Numbered from the stretch's first letter, positions 33,325 through 43,384 are shown. The stretch is DNA of 64,000 bases from Humisphaera borealis (GCF_015169395.1 NZ_CP063458.1:2914001-2978000); one strand, 5' to 3'. The notes: a model not told the origin generated them from the sequence alone. Made by a program: numbers and translations.

Positions 33325-34488
33325 TCACACACTCTCAATCCCAAACCGCAACAACATCCTCGGCAACACATCATCCAACCGCTCGATCTCCGCGTCCCCG
33401 AGCTCGATGAGCCTCATCCCGTGCTTCGCGTAGATCGCCTGCTTCTTTGCCTTGCGGGCTCGGTAGGCGGGGTCCGATTCTCTTCCCCAGAACTCGATGT
33501 ACACGCCTTTGCCGCCGGTCCCGTGGCCGCCGGGGAGGTAGAAGTCGCAGTAGCACTCCTCCTCGATCGGCAGTCGGCGTTCGTACGCGTGTACCAGGCC
33601 CTGCATGTAGAGCCAGTTGTCGATCAGCACCTCCGCCCGGCTGCGCACCATGTGCCCGTCCTGCGTGCGGAACGTCGCCGGGAAGCGGGTGCGGAAATCG
33701 GCCGAGGCGTCTGTTGACGCGACGGGCGTCGCAAGCGGGGCCGCGCCGGCCCGGGTTGGGGCGGCTTTGCCGTTGGCGGTGGCGCGTTTTGCAGGGTCCG
33801 CCTCGCGGGCCGCGTCGGCCGACGGGGGCTCGGGCTTGCAGGCGGCTTCGGGTTCCGGGGCGGTCGCCACTTCCGCTGTCAATGCGGCCCCGCCGCCGGT
33901 CTGCTCGCCCACGCTCGAACCGAGCGCCTTGTTCGCCAGGATCGATTCCGGCCAGACGACGTAGGGCGTGCCGTTGCGCATCTCGCGGACGTTCGCGCCC
34001 AGCGCGTTGCCGGCGTCCGTCGGCACCCACCCTTTGACGTATTTCTCGACCCAGCCCAGCTCGGCGAGGATCAGGTTCATCTTGACGCTCGACAGGTTGA
34101 AGTGCCGGCCTAGCCGGGTGGACGAGAGCATGCCGGCGGGTGCCTGGTCTTCGGCGGGCTCGGGGGTGTCGGCGGTGGAAGTCGAACGGAGGGCCGAGCT
34201 TGAGCTCGGCGGTCCCGGGGGGTTGGAAGGGGCGCGCGATGCAGACGCCGGAGCCGAGCTTGAACTCGACGGTCCCGGGGGTGCTCCTGGGGGCGGTCCC
34301 GGGGACGTTCTCGGGGGCGACGGCTGGCGGCAAGTGTTGCACGCGGCTTGGCCGACCGGACGCCAGTGCCCGCACGCGGCGCAACGGACCAACTGGCCGT
34401 TGCGCTCGGCTTTCCAGTGATCGAGACAAAAAGCGTACCCTGCTTTGGTCACCCGTTGCCCGCACCCTGCCACCTGACATTCGTTCAT
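33325..34488 (-). CDS. Zinc-ribbon protein with PD-(D/E)XK-like nuclease domain
   Basis: 387 aa. Residues 1-55 have Cys/His pairs of two small zinc ribbons (CQVAGCG, CLDH, CAACGHW, CNTC). A low-complexity Pro/Ser linker follows. Residues 118-165 form a winged-helix-like module (STRLGRHFNLSSVKMNLILA then GWVPTDAGNALG). The C-terminal 110 residues have the order expected of a restriction-like fold: SRAEVLIDNWLY (Glu), EECYCDFYLPGG (Asp), VYIEFWG (Glu), then the helix RKAKKQAIYAKHGMRLIEL. Probably cuts or binds nucleic acid. Its 3' end is duplicated at 30938-31124. Confidence 0.75.
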   Translation of the reverse strand: MNECQVAGCGQRVTKAGYAFCLDHWKAERNGQLVRCAACGHWRPVGQAACNTCRQPSPPRTSPGPPPGAPPGPSSSSSAPASASRAPSNPPGPPSSSSALRSTSTADTPEPAEDQAPAGMLSSTRLGRHFNLSSVKMNLILAELGWVEKYVKGWVPTDAGNALGANVREMRNGTPYVVWPESILANKALGSSVGEQTGGGAALTAEVATAPEPEAACKPEPPSADAAREADPAKRATANGKAAPTRAGAAPLATPVASTDASADFRTRFPATFRTQDGHMVRSRAEVLIDNWLYMQGLVHAYERRLPIEEECYCDFYLPGGHGTGGKGVYIEFWGRESDPAYRARKAKKQAIYAKHGMRLIELGDAEIERLDDVLPRMLLRFGIESV

Positions 34489-34540
34489 AGACCTCGCTCC
34501 GCGGGCGGCAGTCTACACCTGCGGGCGGGTGATGTCATCG

Positions 34541-34594
34541 TGTCGACAGGCATGCTGTCGACAAACACCGCGGCTGGCGGAATGCCGGCCGCGG
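34541..34594 (+). terminator. Paired hairpins before promoter of array B
   Basis: A palindrome TGTCGACAG/CTGTCGACA (34541-34563) is followed by CCGCGGCTGGCGG/CCGGCCGCGG (34568-34594) and then ATTTTTGTTGT on the plus strand, the shape of a rho-independent terminator. It sits just ahead of the array B promoter. Confidence 0.55.
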
Positions 34595-34601
34595 ATTTTT
34601 G

Positions 34602-34629
34602 TTGTCATACCGAACATTATACGTACAAT
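34602..34629 (+). promoter_or_regulatory. sigma70-like promoter leading array B
   Basis: TTGTCA (34602-34607), 16-nt spacer, TACAAT (34624-34629). The AT-rich patch 34606-34629 matches 18439-18462 in 21 of 24 positions. It points toward the array. Confidence 0.6.
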
Positions 34630-34788
34630 AAGTGCGCTGTCAAGGTCGTGACTGGCGCTGCGCTCGTGCCTTGGAGGCTGGTGGGTGTGATCCGTCTGGC
34701 TTTCGGGTCGACTCGCGATCGCAGAGTTGGGCTTGCGGTGTGGCGGCGTCCTTTTGCCCGGACTTTCGGCCCGGAGAATGACCGCCTC

Positions 34789-35358
34789 GGGTTCGTTCGG
34801 CACAAAGAGCCGCGCACGAAGTAAGCGGGAACGGCGCGACTTTGCGTTGACGTCCGCTCACTCAGTGCGCGGCGCTTGAACGGTCGTGCGGTTTCGGGTG
34901 ACGTGATTGAGGATGGGCGGTTGGAGGATTCGCGGCTTCTGGTGTGTGACGCACCTTGCACGGCTTGGAAAGCTGTGTCACGGACAGCTGTCAGGAGGTC
35001 GCCTTGGGTTCGTTCGGCGAACTAGCCGTTGGCGCAGCGTACTCGCGACGCCCCGGGTCTGGGCGCGATCTCGGGTTCGTTCGGCCAAATCGTGGGGACT
35101 GAGGATTGACGTCTTCTGGTGCGTGACGCACCTCGCACGGCTTGGAAGGTGCGTGTCACTGACGGGGTCGCTCGGAAGGAGGTTCTTGGGTTCGTTTGGC
35201 GACGTTGCCGTGGGTTCGTTTGGCAAAGTGGATGTTGGAGGACGGGCGGTTTCTGGTGTGTGGCGCACCTTTCACGGCTTGGAAAGCCTTGTCACGGACA
35301 GCCCATCGGGCGGATCGCCTCAGGTTCGTTTGGCGGAGTGGCGCTGGGTTCGTTTGGC
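34789..35358 (+). repeat. Array B of the 13-mer GGGTTCGTTCGGC (7 copies)
   Basis: Copies start at 34789, 35006, 35073, 35188, 35212, 35322 and 35346; the last four carry TTTGGC in place of TTCGGC. From 34937 the array is built from three degenerate longer units (34937-34988, 35113-35163, 35251-35302), each starting TTCTGGTG, containing GCACGGCTTGGAA or a variant and each followed by two 13-mers. The whole 34489-35421 gap is otherwise gene-free. Confidence 0.88.
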
Positions 35359-35421
35359 GGGAGGGGACGTCTATGCCGCGAACCCCCACACTTGCCCGAC
35401 GCCCGACATTCAACCGTCGCC

Positions 35422-36414
<993 letters not shown>

Positions 36415-36566
36415 GAGGGCAACTCCTTATGCGTCGCCGGGGCGCGGTCCCGGGGAGCGGGAGCGCAGCACGGCGTTGTTACTCTATCGGCTAACGCGGG
36501 ATAACGGTCGCGGCGGGAAGGGTCAATGGGCAGAATCGGTGGGACGAACAGGTCCGTCCAGAAGAT

Positions 36567-36726
36567 TCACCACGGAGAACACGCAGTTTACGGAGATGAC
36601 GACTGAGAAAAGACTTATGAGTGAGGCGGAAAGTTATTGGTCTTGCGGGTTGCGCCATCCACACAGATGCGATATGGCTGGGGTTTCTCTGCGATTTCTC
36701 CGTGTTCTCAGTGTCCTCCGTGGTGA
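36567..36726. repeat. Hairpin element with CACGGAG-type simple repeats
   Basis: TCACCACGGAGAACACGCAG faces a right end whose complement starts TCACCACGGAGGACACTGAG. Same design as the hairpins at 26092, 27055, 45018 and 54431. Nothing else recognised in the 36415-36910 gap except a probable promoter zone near 36820-36900. Confidence 0.75.
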
Positions 36727-36910
36727 CTGGCAACGCCCGGGTTAGCAGTTTGCTGTGTCGGCGGGAGGTGGCTGCGGGCGGCGGTGCGCCGCGTAATATT
36801 TCGTAGCGTTTGAACGGTCCCATCGGTTATTATTGGCCTAGGGGCTGTGGTCCGCGCCGCGGGAACCGGGCTTTCCGCAGTTGTGTATCGCGCGTCATCA
36901 GGAGACACAC

Positions 36911-38026
36911 ATGGTGTTGTTGCATCGGAGGCATGGTGGCGTTGCACGCCGGCTGGGTTCGGCTGCAGTGGTCGCGCTGACGGCGATAACCTTGACGTCG
37001 GGGCGGGCCTCGGCCCAGGTGGCACCACAAGTGGTATCGACTCCGGGTGGCACCGAGTGGTATCGGCAGGCCCCTGCGCAGCCGGTACCGGCGGCACCGC
37101 AGCAGGTGATTCCCCAGGCGCAAGTTCAGCCGGCCCAGATGCAGCCTGCACCGTTTCAGCCTGCACCTGTGCAGCCGGCACAGCCGGTCATGCCCGCGGC
37201 CCAGCCAGCACCGCAGCCCAATGTCCCGCCGGCTAACGCGGTCCAGCCGAACGGCTTTCCCGGCGGTGTGTTCGCCCAGCCGGCGATGAACCCGGCCCTT
37301 CGCCCGTACCAGATGCCCGGCGTGTACAGCCCTTACGGGGGCGGCGGGTCGGTGTCGGGGATCTATCCGTCGGCGGAGATGAACAGCTACGTCAACGCGA
37401 CCGCCCGCGCCGCCACCGCCCGCGCCCTGTTCCGCCAGGCCGAAAGCGAACTGAATCAGGCCTATCGCGCGGCCCAGCGGTTCTTCGATAACGCACCCCA
37501 GTACAAGCAGTCCATCAAGGAAGAGCAGGACGCGTTCGCGGCCCTCTCGAACGCCCGCACCAAGGCGCTAAGCTCGCTCGAGAGCGACCAGAAGTACCAG
37601 CGTCTGCTGGCGTTGCGTGAGGATCTGGGCGAGAAGCTGCTCGACGGGCGCATCCACCGCAGCCTGAGCCACGAGGAGGTCGTCGCGATGGCGAGCCTCA
37701 AGATGAGCTACGCCACCGAGATGCGTGCGATCGAGGCCACGGCGCTCGCGAACGAGCCTTCGGTTAAGGAAGCGCAGGATCGGCTCGTGCAAGCCGGGGC
37801 GCGCGTGTCGGAGATGCGGCAGGGGTTTGAGGAATCGCTCAGGATTAATCCCGACATCCTGCTGGCCCGCCGTAACCTCGACGATGCCCGGATCGCCAGG
37901 CTCACGAGCGAGGCGTATCTGCGTGCGACGATGGTGAACGGCAGCTACGCGCTGGACTACGCGTATTACCTCTACCGCACGCCCACGCAGTACGACCGGA
38001 ACGGCGGGTTTGGTTACGGGTATTGA
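36911..38026 (+). CDS. Exported Pro/Gln-rich protein with helical C-terminal half
   Basis: 371 aa, not recognised. Signal peptide (RLGSAAVVALTAITLTSGRASA), then a low-complexity Pro/Ala/Gln region of about 100 residues (QVQPAQMQPAPFQPAPVQPA), then a helical domain from about residue 160 (ATARALFRQAESELNQAYRA, DQKYQRLLALREDLGEKLLD) typical of coiled-coil periplasmic proteins. ATG 36911 has AGGAGA upstream. It ends with a short Tyr/Gly tail (GGFGYGY). Cell-envelope role is likely but unproven. Confidence 0.65.
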   Translation: MVLLHRRHGGVARRLGSAAVVALTAITLTSGRASAQVAPQVVSTPGGTEWYRQAPAQPVPAAPQQVIPQAQVQPAQMQPAPFQPAPVQPAQPVMPAAQPAPQPNVPPANAVQPNGFPGGVFAQPAMNPALRPYQMPGVYSPYGGGGSVSGIYPSAEMNSYVNATARAATARALFRQAESELNQAYRAAQRFFDNAPQYKQSIKEEQDAFAALSNARTKALSSLESDQKYQRLLALREDLGEKLLDGRIHRSLSHEEVVAMASLKMSYATEMRAIEATALANEPSVKEAQDRLVQAGARVSEMRQGFEESLRINPDILLARRNLDDARIARLTSEAYLRATMVNGSYALDYAYYLYRTPTQYDRNGGFGYGY

Positions 38027-38228
38027 GGGGTTGATCGGGCGACCGGGGCAGGCGAAAGTGGGTTTCCCAAGTACCGCAGTTGAAGACTGCTTTAGGGGTT
38101 GGTGTCTTTTCAGTGATGTCGTGCTGAGTGCCTTCGGCTTGTGCTAATTAGAGCGTCAAAGCGGTGCCGCGTCCCGACGGATCGGGCCGGCGACTTCTTC
38201 GTTCGCAGCCGAAGGGACGTGACTGACG

Positions 38229-38912
38229 ATGCACGGTACGACTACGCCTGACATCGAAACCTCGCGCGGCATTCAGATCGAGCCTGCGGTTCAGATCAAA
38301 CCCGCGCCGCCGTTTTTGTTCCGCTTTCTGGCCGACTTCAAACAGGTTGCGAGCATCGCGCCGTCGAGCCGATGGCTTGCCGCGGCGACCTGTCGGCATG
38401 TGTCGTCGGACCGGCCGCAGACGATTCTGGAACTGGGTGCCGGAACCGGCGCGATCACCGCCGCCGCCTGCCGTAAGATGCACCCGCAGAGCAGGTTGAT
38501 CGCGATCGAGATCGACGCCGGCTTCGCCGACCACCTGGCGGTCCGGTGCCCGCGGGCCGAGGTTGTCCGCGGCGACGTACGTCACCTGGATGCCGAACTC
38601 GATCGCCTGGGCGTCGGCAACCTCGACCTGGTGCTCAACGGCCTGCCCACGCCGAGCCTGCCGGCCGCCGTCAACCAGGCGGTGTTCGAAACGCTCGGGC
38701 GTCGGGCGTCGTCGGCGTGGATCAGCCAGCTCACGGTGATGCCCTGGGTGTACAAGCCGATGTACCATCGGCTGTTCCAAGATGTGATCTTTGACCTGGT
38801 CCCGCTGAACATTCCGCCGGGCGGGGTCTACCACTGCCGCAGCCTGAAGCACGATTGGGCCGAGCAGTTGCCCGGCATCCGCAAGATCTTCGGCCGGCGC
38901 AAGTCGGCGTGA
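38229..38912 (+). CDS. PmtA/OlsG-like phospholipid or ornithine-lipid N-methyltransferase
   Basis: 227-aa SAM-dependent methyltransferase. LFRFLADFKQVASIAPSSRW is the opening typical of PmtA-type phosphatidylethanolamine methyltransferases, followed by motif I ILELGAGTGAITAAAC, motif II LIAIEIDAGFADHL and LDLVLNGLPTPSLP. The planctomycete ornithine-lipid methyltransferase OlsG belongs to the same group, so the natural substrate could be ornithine lipid or phosphatidylethanolamine. Stand-alone gene, terminated by the hairpin at 38936-38975. Confidence 0.78.
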   Translation: MHGTTTPDIETSRGIQIEPAVQIKPAPPFLFRFLADFKQVASIAPSSRWLAAATCRHVSSDRPQTILELGAGTGAITAAACRKMHPQSRLIAIEIDAGFADHLAVRCPRAEVVRGDVRHLDAELDRLGVGNLDLVLNGLPTPSLPAAVNQAVFETLGRRASSAWISQLTVMPWVYKPMYHRLFQDVIFDLVPLNIPPGGVYHCRSLKHDWAEQLPGIRKIFGRRKSA

Positions 38913-38935
38913 GGGTGAGTCGCAGTGCAGAAAAG

Positions 38936-38975
38936 AAAGACGCCGGCCGCAAAGCAATTCGCAGCAGGCGTCTTT
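38936..38975. terminator. Bidirectional terminator hairpin
   Basis: Stem AAAGACGCC/GGCGTCTTT (9 bp) between convergent genes; A-rich on the left and T-rich on the right, so it can stop transcription from both the methyltransferase and the HtrA gene. Confidence 0.65.
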
Positions 38976-39003
38976 AAGTTGATATCGCGATTGCGGTCGA
39001 GCG

Positions 39004-40575
39004 TTACTTGCCGTCGACTTCGATAAAAACGAACCGCCCGCCGCCGGCGCTGGTCACGTACAGCCGCACGCCCTTGCTGAGGTCCTGCTTGCTGAGCGCG
39101 GCGGCGGCTTCGACGCCGTTCTTCACTTCGGTCTCGCCGACCTGGGTGATGACGTCACCGACGCGGATGCCCGCCTTGGCCGACGGTGACTGCGGGGCGA
39201 CCTGCACCACGACCGCGCCGTTCTTGCCGCTGAGGCCGAATCGCTCGAGCGTGGGGTCGTTGGGATTGGCAAATCGCAGGCCCAGCTTTGCCGGGGACTT
39301 TGCCTCCTCCGCTCGCGGCGACAGGTCCGACTGCTTGGTCGCGACGGCCATCAGATCGTCCGGCTGCTCGCCGATCGTCAGGTCGACGCTGGTGAACTCG
39401 CCGTTGCGGTAGACGCGCATCTTGACGGTCGCATTGGGAGCGATCGCGGCGACCTTGTTCCGCAGTTCCTGCACGTCGCTGACGGGCTTGCCATCGAGCT
39501 CGGTGACAATGTCCCCGGGCTTGAGCTTGCCGTTGGCGGGCGTGTTGGCGAAGGTCTGTTCGACCAGCACTCCCTTGTCGCCTTTGAAGCCGAAGCTCTG
39601 CGCCTTGGGCAGATCACGGGCGACATCCGAAATACTGACGCCCAGCCAGCCGCGAACCACCTTGCCCTTGCCCTTGAGCTGTTCGAAAACGTACTTGGCC
39701 TGGTTCGAGGGGATGGCGAAGCCGATGCCCGAGAAGCTGCCGGTTCGGCTCGCGATCGCGGTATTAATGCCGACGACTTCCCCTTTGAGGTTGGTCAGCG
39801 GGCCGCCGGAATTGCCGGGGTTGATGGGGCAATCGACCTGGATGAAGCTCTCGTACCCCTGACGGTCGGCGAGGATGCCGGCCTGGCGGTTGAGGGCACT
39901 GACGATGCCGTGGGTCATCGACCCGACGTAGCCGAACGGGCTCCCGAAGGCCATCACAAAGTCGCCGCGCTCCATGACGTCGCTGTCACCCCACTTGGCG
40001 GGGATGAGCCGAGGTTCCTTGATCTCGATGACGGCCAGGTCGGTCTTGGCGTCGGTGCCGAGGAGCTTGCCGTTTTTGATCTGGCGCCCGTCGGCGAGGG
40101 TGATGGTCATCTCCGTCGCGCCGCCGGCGACATGGTTGTTGGTAAGGATGAACCCGCTGCCACCATCGACATGCATGATGACGCCGGAGCCGGTGCCCAT
40201 GCTGTCGCGGGGGACGTCGTCGAACCCGCCGCCGTCGCCGAAGCCTTCGGGCAGATCGGGCTGGCCGTCGCCGTCGCGGTCGGGGAAGAACTTGCGGAGG
40301 GCGTCGTTGTCGAAGGGTAGCGCCCGCGGGCCGGTCTTGGCGGCCCTGTGAACGATGATGTTGACCACCGAGGGCTCCATCACCTTGCCGACCTTGCGGA
40401 AGATGTTGGACAGCTGGCCGGCATCGGCACCGCTCAACTCCGAACGCGTGCTCTCAATGGCGTCGCGGGCCCGGGCGTACTGGGCGTCCTTCAACAAGGC
40501 GTTGCCGACCAGCGCCGCCGCCGCCGAAACGCCCGCAACCACGATGAACGCAAATGGCTTTTTGAGACGAGACAT
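39004..40575 (-). CDS. HtrA/DegP-family periplasmic serine protease
   Basis: 523 aa, anchored by an N-terminal helix (FAFIVVAGVSAAAALVGNALL). Trypsin-like domain with catalytic His148 (NNHVA), Asp179 (TDLAVIEI) and Ser256 (NPGNSGGPL), followed by two PDZ domains (about residues 300-390 and 420-520). Between the N-terminal helix and the protease lies a calcium-type loop DRDGDGQPDLPE (about 99-110), not usual in DegP. AGGAG stands before the ATG. It follows panB by 22 bp and is probably cotranscribed. Role: quality control of envelope proteins. Confidence 0.92.
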   Translation of the reverse strand: MSRLKKPFAFIVVAGVSAAAALVGNALLKDAQYARARDAIESTRSELSGADAGQLSNIFRKVGKVMEPSVVNIIVHRAAKTGPRALPFDNDALRKFFPDRDGDGQPDLPEGFGDGGGFDDVPRDSMGTGSGVIMHVDGGSGFILTNNHVAGGATEMTITLADGRQIKNGKLLGTDAKTDLAVIEIKEPRLIPAKWGDSDVMERGDFVMAFGSPFGYVGSMTHGIVSALNRQAGILADRQGYESFIQVDCPINPGNSGGPLTNLKGEVVGINTAIASRTGSFSGIGFAIPSNQAKYVFEQLKGKGKVVRGWLGVSISDVARDLPKAQSFGFKGDKGVLVEQTFANTPANGKLKPGDIVTELDGKPVSDVQELRNKVAAIAPNATVKMRVYRNGEFTSVDLTIGEQPDDLMAVATKQSDLSPRAEEAKSPAKLGLRFANPNDPTLERFGLSGKNGAVVVQVAPQSPSAKAGIRVGDVITQVGETEVKNGVEAAAALSKQDLSKGVRLYVTSAGGGRFVFIEVDGK

Positions 40576-40597
40576 TTCCAGACACTCCTGCTGTGAA

Positions 40598-41443
40598 TCA
40601 GAATGGCTTGCCGAATTCCGCTCGCTCCGCCGCTGGCATCTCGTAGCCGTGCTCGGCGGAGGGGTATCGGCCCTCGCTTACCTGTTGTACGTACCGGCGA
40701 TAGCACTCGATCGCCGGTGTTGCCAGGTCGCCCAGTTTCGGGGCGAACCTCGGCGTATGGTCGGTCAGTCCGACCGCATCATGGGTCACGAAGACAAACC
40801 CGTGACAGCTCGGCCCGGCGCCGCAGCCGATCACCGGCAGCGACGTCTGCTCGACGATCGCGGCACTGACTTCGTTCGGAACGGCTTCGAGCAGAATCGC
40901 GACCGCGCCGGCCTGCTCCATGGCGCGGGCCGTTGCGACGATCTCGTCTGCCTGCCTGGCCGTGCGGCCCTGGGCCTTGTAGCCACCGAGAGTGGCGACA
41001 CTCTGCGGGCGAAGGCCCAGGTGAGCCATCACCGCGACGCCGGCATCGGCCAGCGACCGCACGAGCTTGCTGTGGCCGACCGTGACTTCCAGTTTGACCG
41101 CGTCGCAGCCACTGCGGCTGGCCATCTGACAGACGTGCCTCACCGCCGTTCCTAACGAACCGGCATAGCTTCCGAAAGGCATATCGGCGACGACGAACGC
41201 GGCTGGTGCCCCGCGTCGAACGGCGGCCGCGATTTCGATCATGAACGAAAGCGGCACCGGAAGGGTCGTCGGGTGCCCGAGGATGACGTTAGCCGCCGAA
41301 TCCCCCACCAGCAGCGCCGGCACCCCCGCCTGCTGCATCAGCCTGGCGGTGGTGTAGTCGTAGCAGGTAAGCATCGGGACCTTGGTCCCTTCCGTACGAG
41401 CGGCACGGAGATTGGCGAGCGTAAACTTGCTGGAGAGCGGCAT
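40598..41443 (-). CDS. panB: 3-methyl-2-oxobutanoate hydroxymethyltransferase
   Basis: 281-aa enzyme of pantothenate (CoA) synthesis, transferring hydroxymethyl from methylene-tetrahydrofolate to 2-oxoisovalerate. Landmarks: LTCYDYTTARL, the metal Asp of VGDSAAN, ADMPFGSY (Asp), AVKLEVT (Glu), HLGLRPQSV and the catalytic Glu in LLEAVPNEV. The usual GDSLGM is GDSAAN here, a substitution next to the metal ligand. The first ATG with family similarity is 41443. In an operon with the HtrA gene downstream. Confidence 0.93.
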   Translation of the reverse strand: MPLSSKFTLANLRAARTEGTKVPMLTCYDYTTARLMQQAGVPALLVGDSAANVILGHPTTLPVPLSFMIEIAAAVRRGAPAAFVVADMPFGSYAGSLGTAVRHVCQMASRSGCDAVKLEVTVGHSKLVRSLADAGVAVMAHLGLRPQSVATLGGYKAQGRTARQADEIVATARAMEQAGAVAILLEAVPNEVSAAIVEQTSLPVIGCGAGPSCHGFVFVTHDAVGLTDHTPRFAPKLGDLATPAIECYRRYVQQVSEGRYPSAEHGYEMPAAERAEFGKPF

Positions 41444-41668
41444 TGGAGCAATTGTATCACGCCAAATGGCGCCCGGCAGGACTGGGCGCCATTCGGACGA
41501 GCTATCCCCCATCCCAGGCCGGCATAAGCGTCACGATCACACCTGCCGTGGCAGAGATGCGGTCGAATGACCTTCGCTAGTTCACATCCCGTTTCATCGC
41601 GAGTAGTCTCTTCCGACTACACCCGCAGGCGCGACGCCTGATCGCTACATCCCAACGAGGCCGAATAG

Positions 41669-43222
41669 ATGTCCCAGACCGAACCGAGCTCCGTCACCGA
41701 AGCCGCGTTGAAACCCATCGAGCACGCACCGCCGGCGACATCCAGCAAGGGCGCGATGATGGTGCTGCTCGCCGCGTTCCTCGGCTGGATGTTCGACGGG
41801 CTGGAGATGGGCATCTACCCCCAGGTCGCCCGGCCGTCGCTGCGCGACCTTCTGCCCGGCGCTGCCGAGGGTGACATCGGTTTCTGGCACAACGTGGTCG
41901 ATGCGCTGTTCCTCTCTGGCGCGGCGCTCGGCGGCCTGGTGTTCGGATACCTGGGCGACAAGATCGGCCGGGTGCGTGCGATGTCGTTGTCGATCCTGGT
42001 CTATTCGCTGTTCACGGGATTCTGTTACTTCGCCCAGGCTCCCTGGCAGATGGGCGCGCTGCGTTTCATCGCCGCGATCGGCATGGGCGGGGAATGGTCG
42101 CTCGGCGTGGCGCTGGTGATGGAAGTCTGGCCCGCCAAACACCGCCCGCTGCTGGCGGGCGTGATCGGGGCGGCGTCGAACGTCGGCTTCCTGCTCATCT
42201 CGTTCATCTGCTTTGTCTTCCCCGTCAGTGAGAACAACTGGCGGTTCATCATGCTCGCCGGTGCGGCGCCGGCGCTGCTGACGTTCTTCGTCCGGCTCTT
42301 CGTCCCCGAAAGCGAAAAGTGGCAGGAAAGCCAGAAGCACGGGCCCACCGCTCCGCTGAAGGAAGCTTTCACCGGCAAGACCGCCAGGAGCATGTGGCTG
42401 GCGATCGTGTTCGCCTCGGTCGCCCTGCTGGGAACATGGGGCGCGGTGCAGAAGATCCCGGCGTGGGTGGACAACCTGCCCGCCGAGCACAGCGTGCGGA
42501 TCGGCGTCGAAGGCAAGGCCGATGCGTCGGGACTGCTAGTCACCAAGGTCTCGCCCAAGTCGCTGGCCGAGTCGGCCGGCATCACCGCCGGCACGATCGT
42601 TCAGTCTGTTGAAGGACAGGCGATCAAGACGGAGATGGCGATCTACGAGGCGATTCAGGCGAAGCAAAAGAAGCTCGGCGACACCATCACCGCGCAGGTG
42701 TCGCAGGACGGCATCGTCCGAACGGTGTCACTCACGATCGACAAGTGGTCCTCGAACCCCCGCGCCAAAGCCGTCTGCGGCATGCTGATGGCCGTCGGCG
42801 CGATCATCGGCTGCCTGATCGCCCCGCTGATCGGCGCGAAGCTCGGCCGTCGACCGGCGTACTTCCTGCTGTGCCTGGCGTCGCTTGTGGTCTGCGCCTT
42901 CATGTTCCGCGCGTTCGACCGGTACGACGGGGCATTCATGGCGATGGCCTTTCTGGCCGGTGGAACCTCGGCGGCGTTCTACGGCTGGTTGCCGCTCTAC
43001 CTGCCGGAACTCTTCCCCACGCGCGTCCGGGCGACAGCGCAGGGCATCGCGTTCAACTTCGGACGCATCTTCGCCGCCGCCGGCGCGCTGATGGGTGGCC
43101 AGCTCATGCTGCTGTGGGGCGACTACGCCAAGATGGGCGCGGCGATCTCGCTGATCTATGTAGTCGGGATGGTTGTCATCTGGTTCGCCCCGGAGACCCG
43201 CGGCAAGCCGCTGCCGGAATGA
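41669..43222 (+). CDS. MFS transporter with inserted PDZ-like domain
   Basis: 517-aa carrier of the sugar/organic-anion MFS type. Twelve hydrophobic segments; MFS motif A at DKIGRVRAMS after segment 2 and its pseudo-repeat AKLGRRPAYFL in the second half. Between segments 7 and 8, residues about 268-360 form an extra soluble domain (VRIGVEGKADASGLLVTKVS, PKSLAESAGITAGTIVQSVE then GQAIKTEMAIYEAI and VSLTIDKWSS), with the PDZ order: binding loop, SAGI then AGTIV, and a final strand. MFS carriers normally have no such domain. Substrate unknown. Confidence 0.83.
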   Translation: MSQTEPSSVTEAALKPIEHAPPATSSKGAMMVLLAAFLGWMFDGLEMGIYPQVARPSLRDLLPGAAEGDIGFWHNVVDALFLSGAALGGLVFGYLGDKIGRVRAMSLSILVYSLFTGFCYFAQAPWQMGALRFIAAIGMGGEWSLGVALVMEVWPAKHRPLLAGVIGAASNVGFLLISFICFVFPVSENNWRFIMLAGAAPALLTFFVRLFVPESEKWQESQKHGPTAPLKEAFTGKTARSMWLAIVFASVALLGTWGAVQKIPAWVDNLPAEHSVRIGVEGKADASGLLVTKVSPKSLAESAGITAGTIVQSVEGQAIKTEMAIYEAIQAKQKKLGDTITAQVSQDGIVRTVSLTIDKWSSNPRAKAVCGMLMAVGAIIGCLIAPLIGAKLGRRPAYFLLCLASLVVCAFMFRAFDRYDGAFMAMAFLAGGTSAAFYGWLPLYLPELFPTRVRATAQGIAFNFGRIFAAAGALMGGQLMLLWGDYAKMGAAISLIYVVGMVVIWFAPETRGKPLPE

Positions 43223-43384
43223 CTTTGCCGTCTACTCGCTCGCAAACCCTGCCGTCATAGGGCGGGGCGATCGTTTTCGGCCCGTTCTTGTTGAGCCTTC
43301 GTTTTATATGCAGCACGATCCCCGCCCGGTGTATCATCTTGGGTAAGCGGGCGGGATGGTCCGCCCGCTGCGAGGGATTACGCC

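Noticed and set aside
34489-34900. Short open frames between the nuclease gene and array B
   Set aside because: They run through hairpins and 13-mers, have no ribosome site, and overlap each other on both strands.
34789-35358. 13-mer considered as an uptake or Chi-like sequence
   Set aside because: Within this window it occurs only in three clusters, not scattered through genes as such signals are.
38155-38228. Possible riboswitch upstream of the methyltransferase gene
   Set aside because: GC-rich with some pairing, but I could not match the conserved core of SAM or SAH riboswitches.
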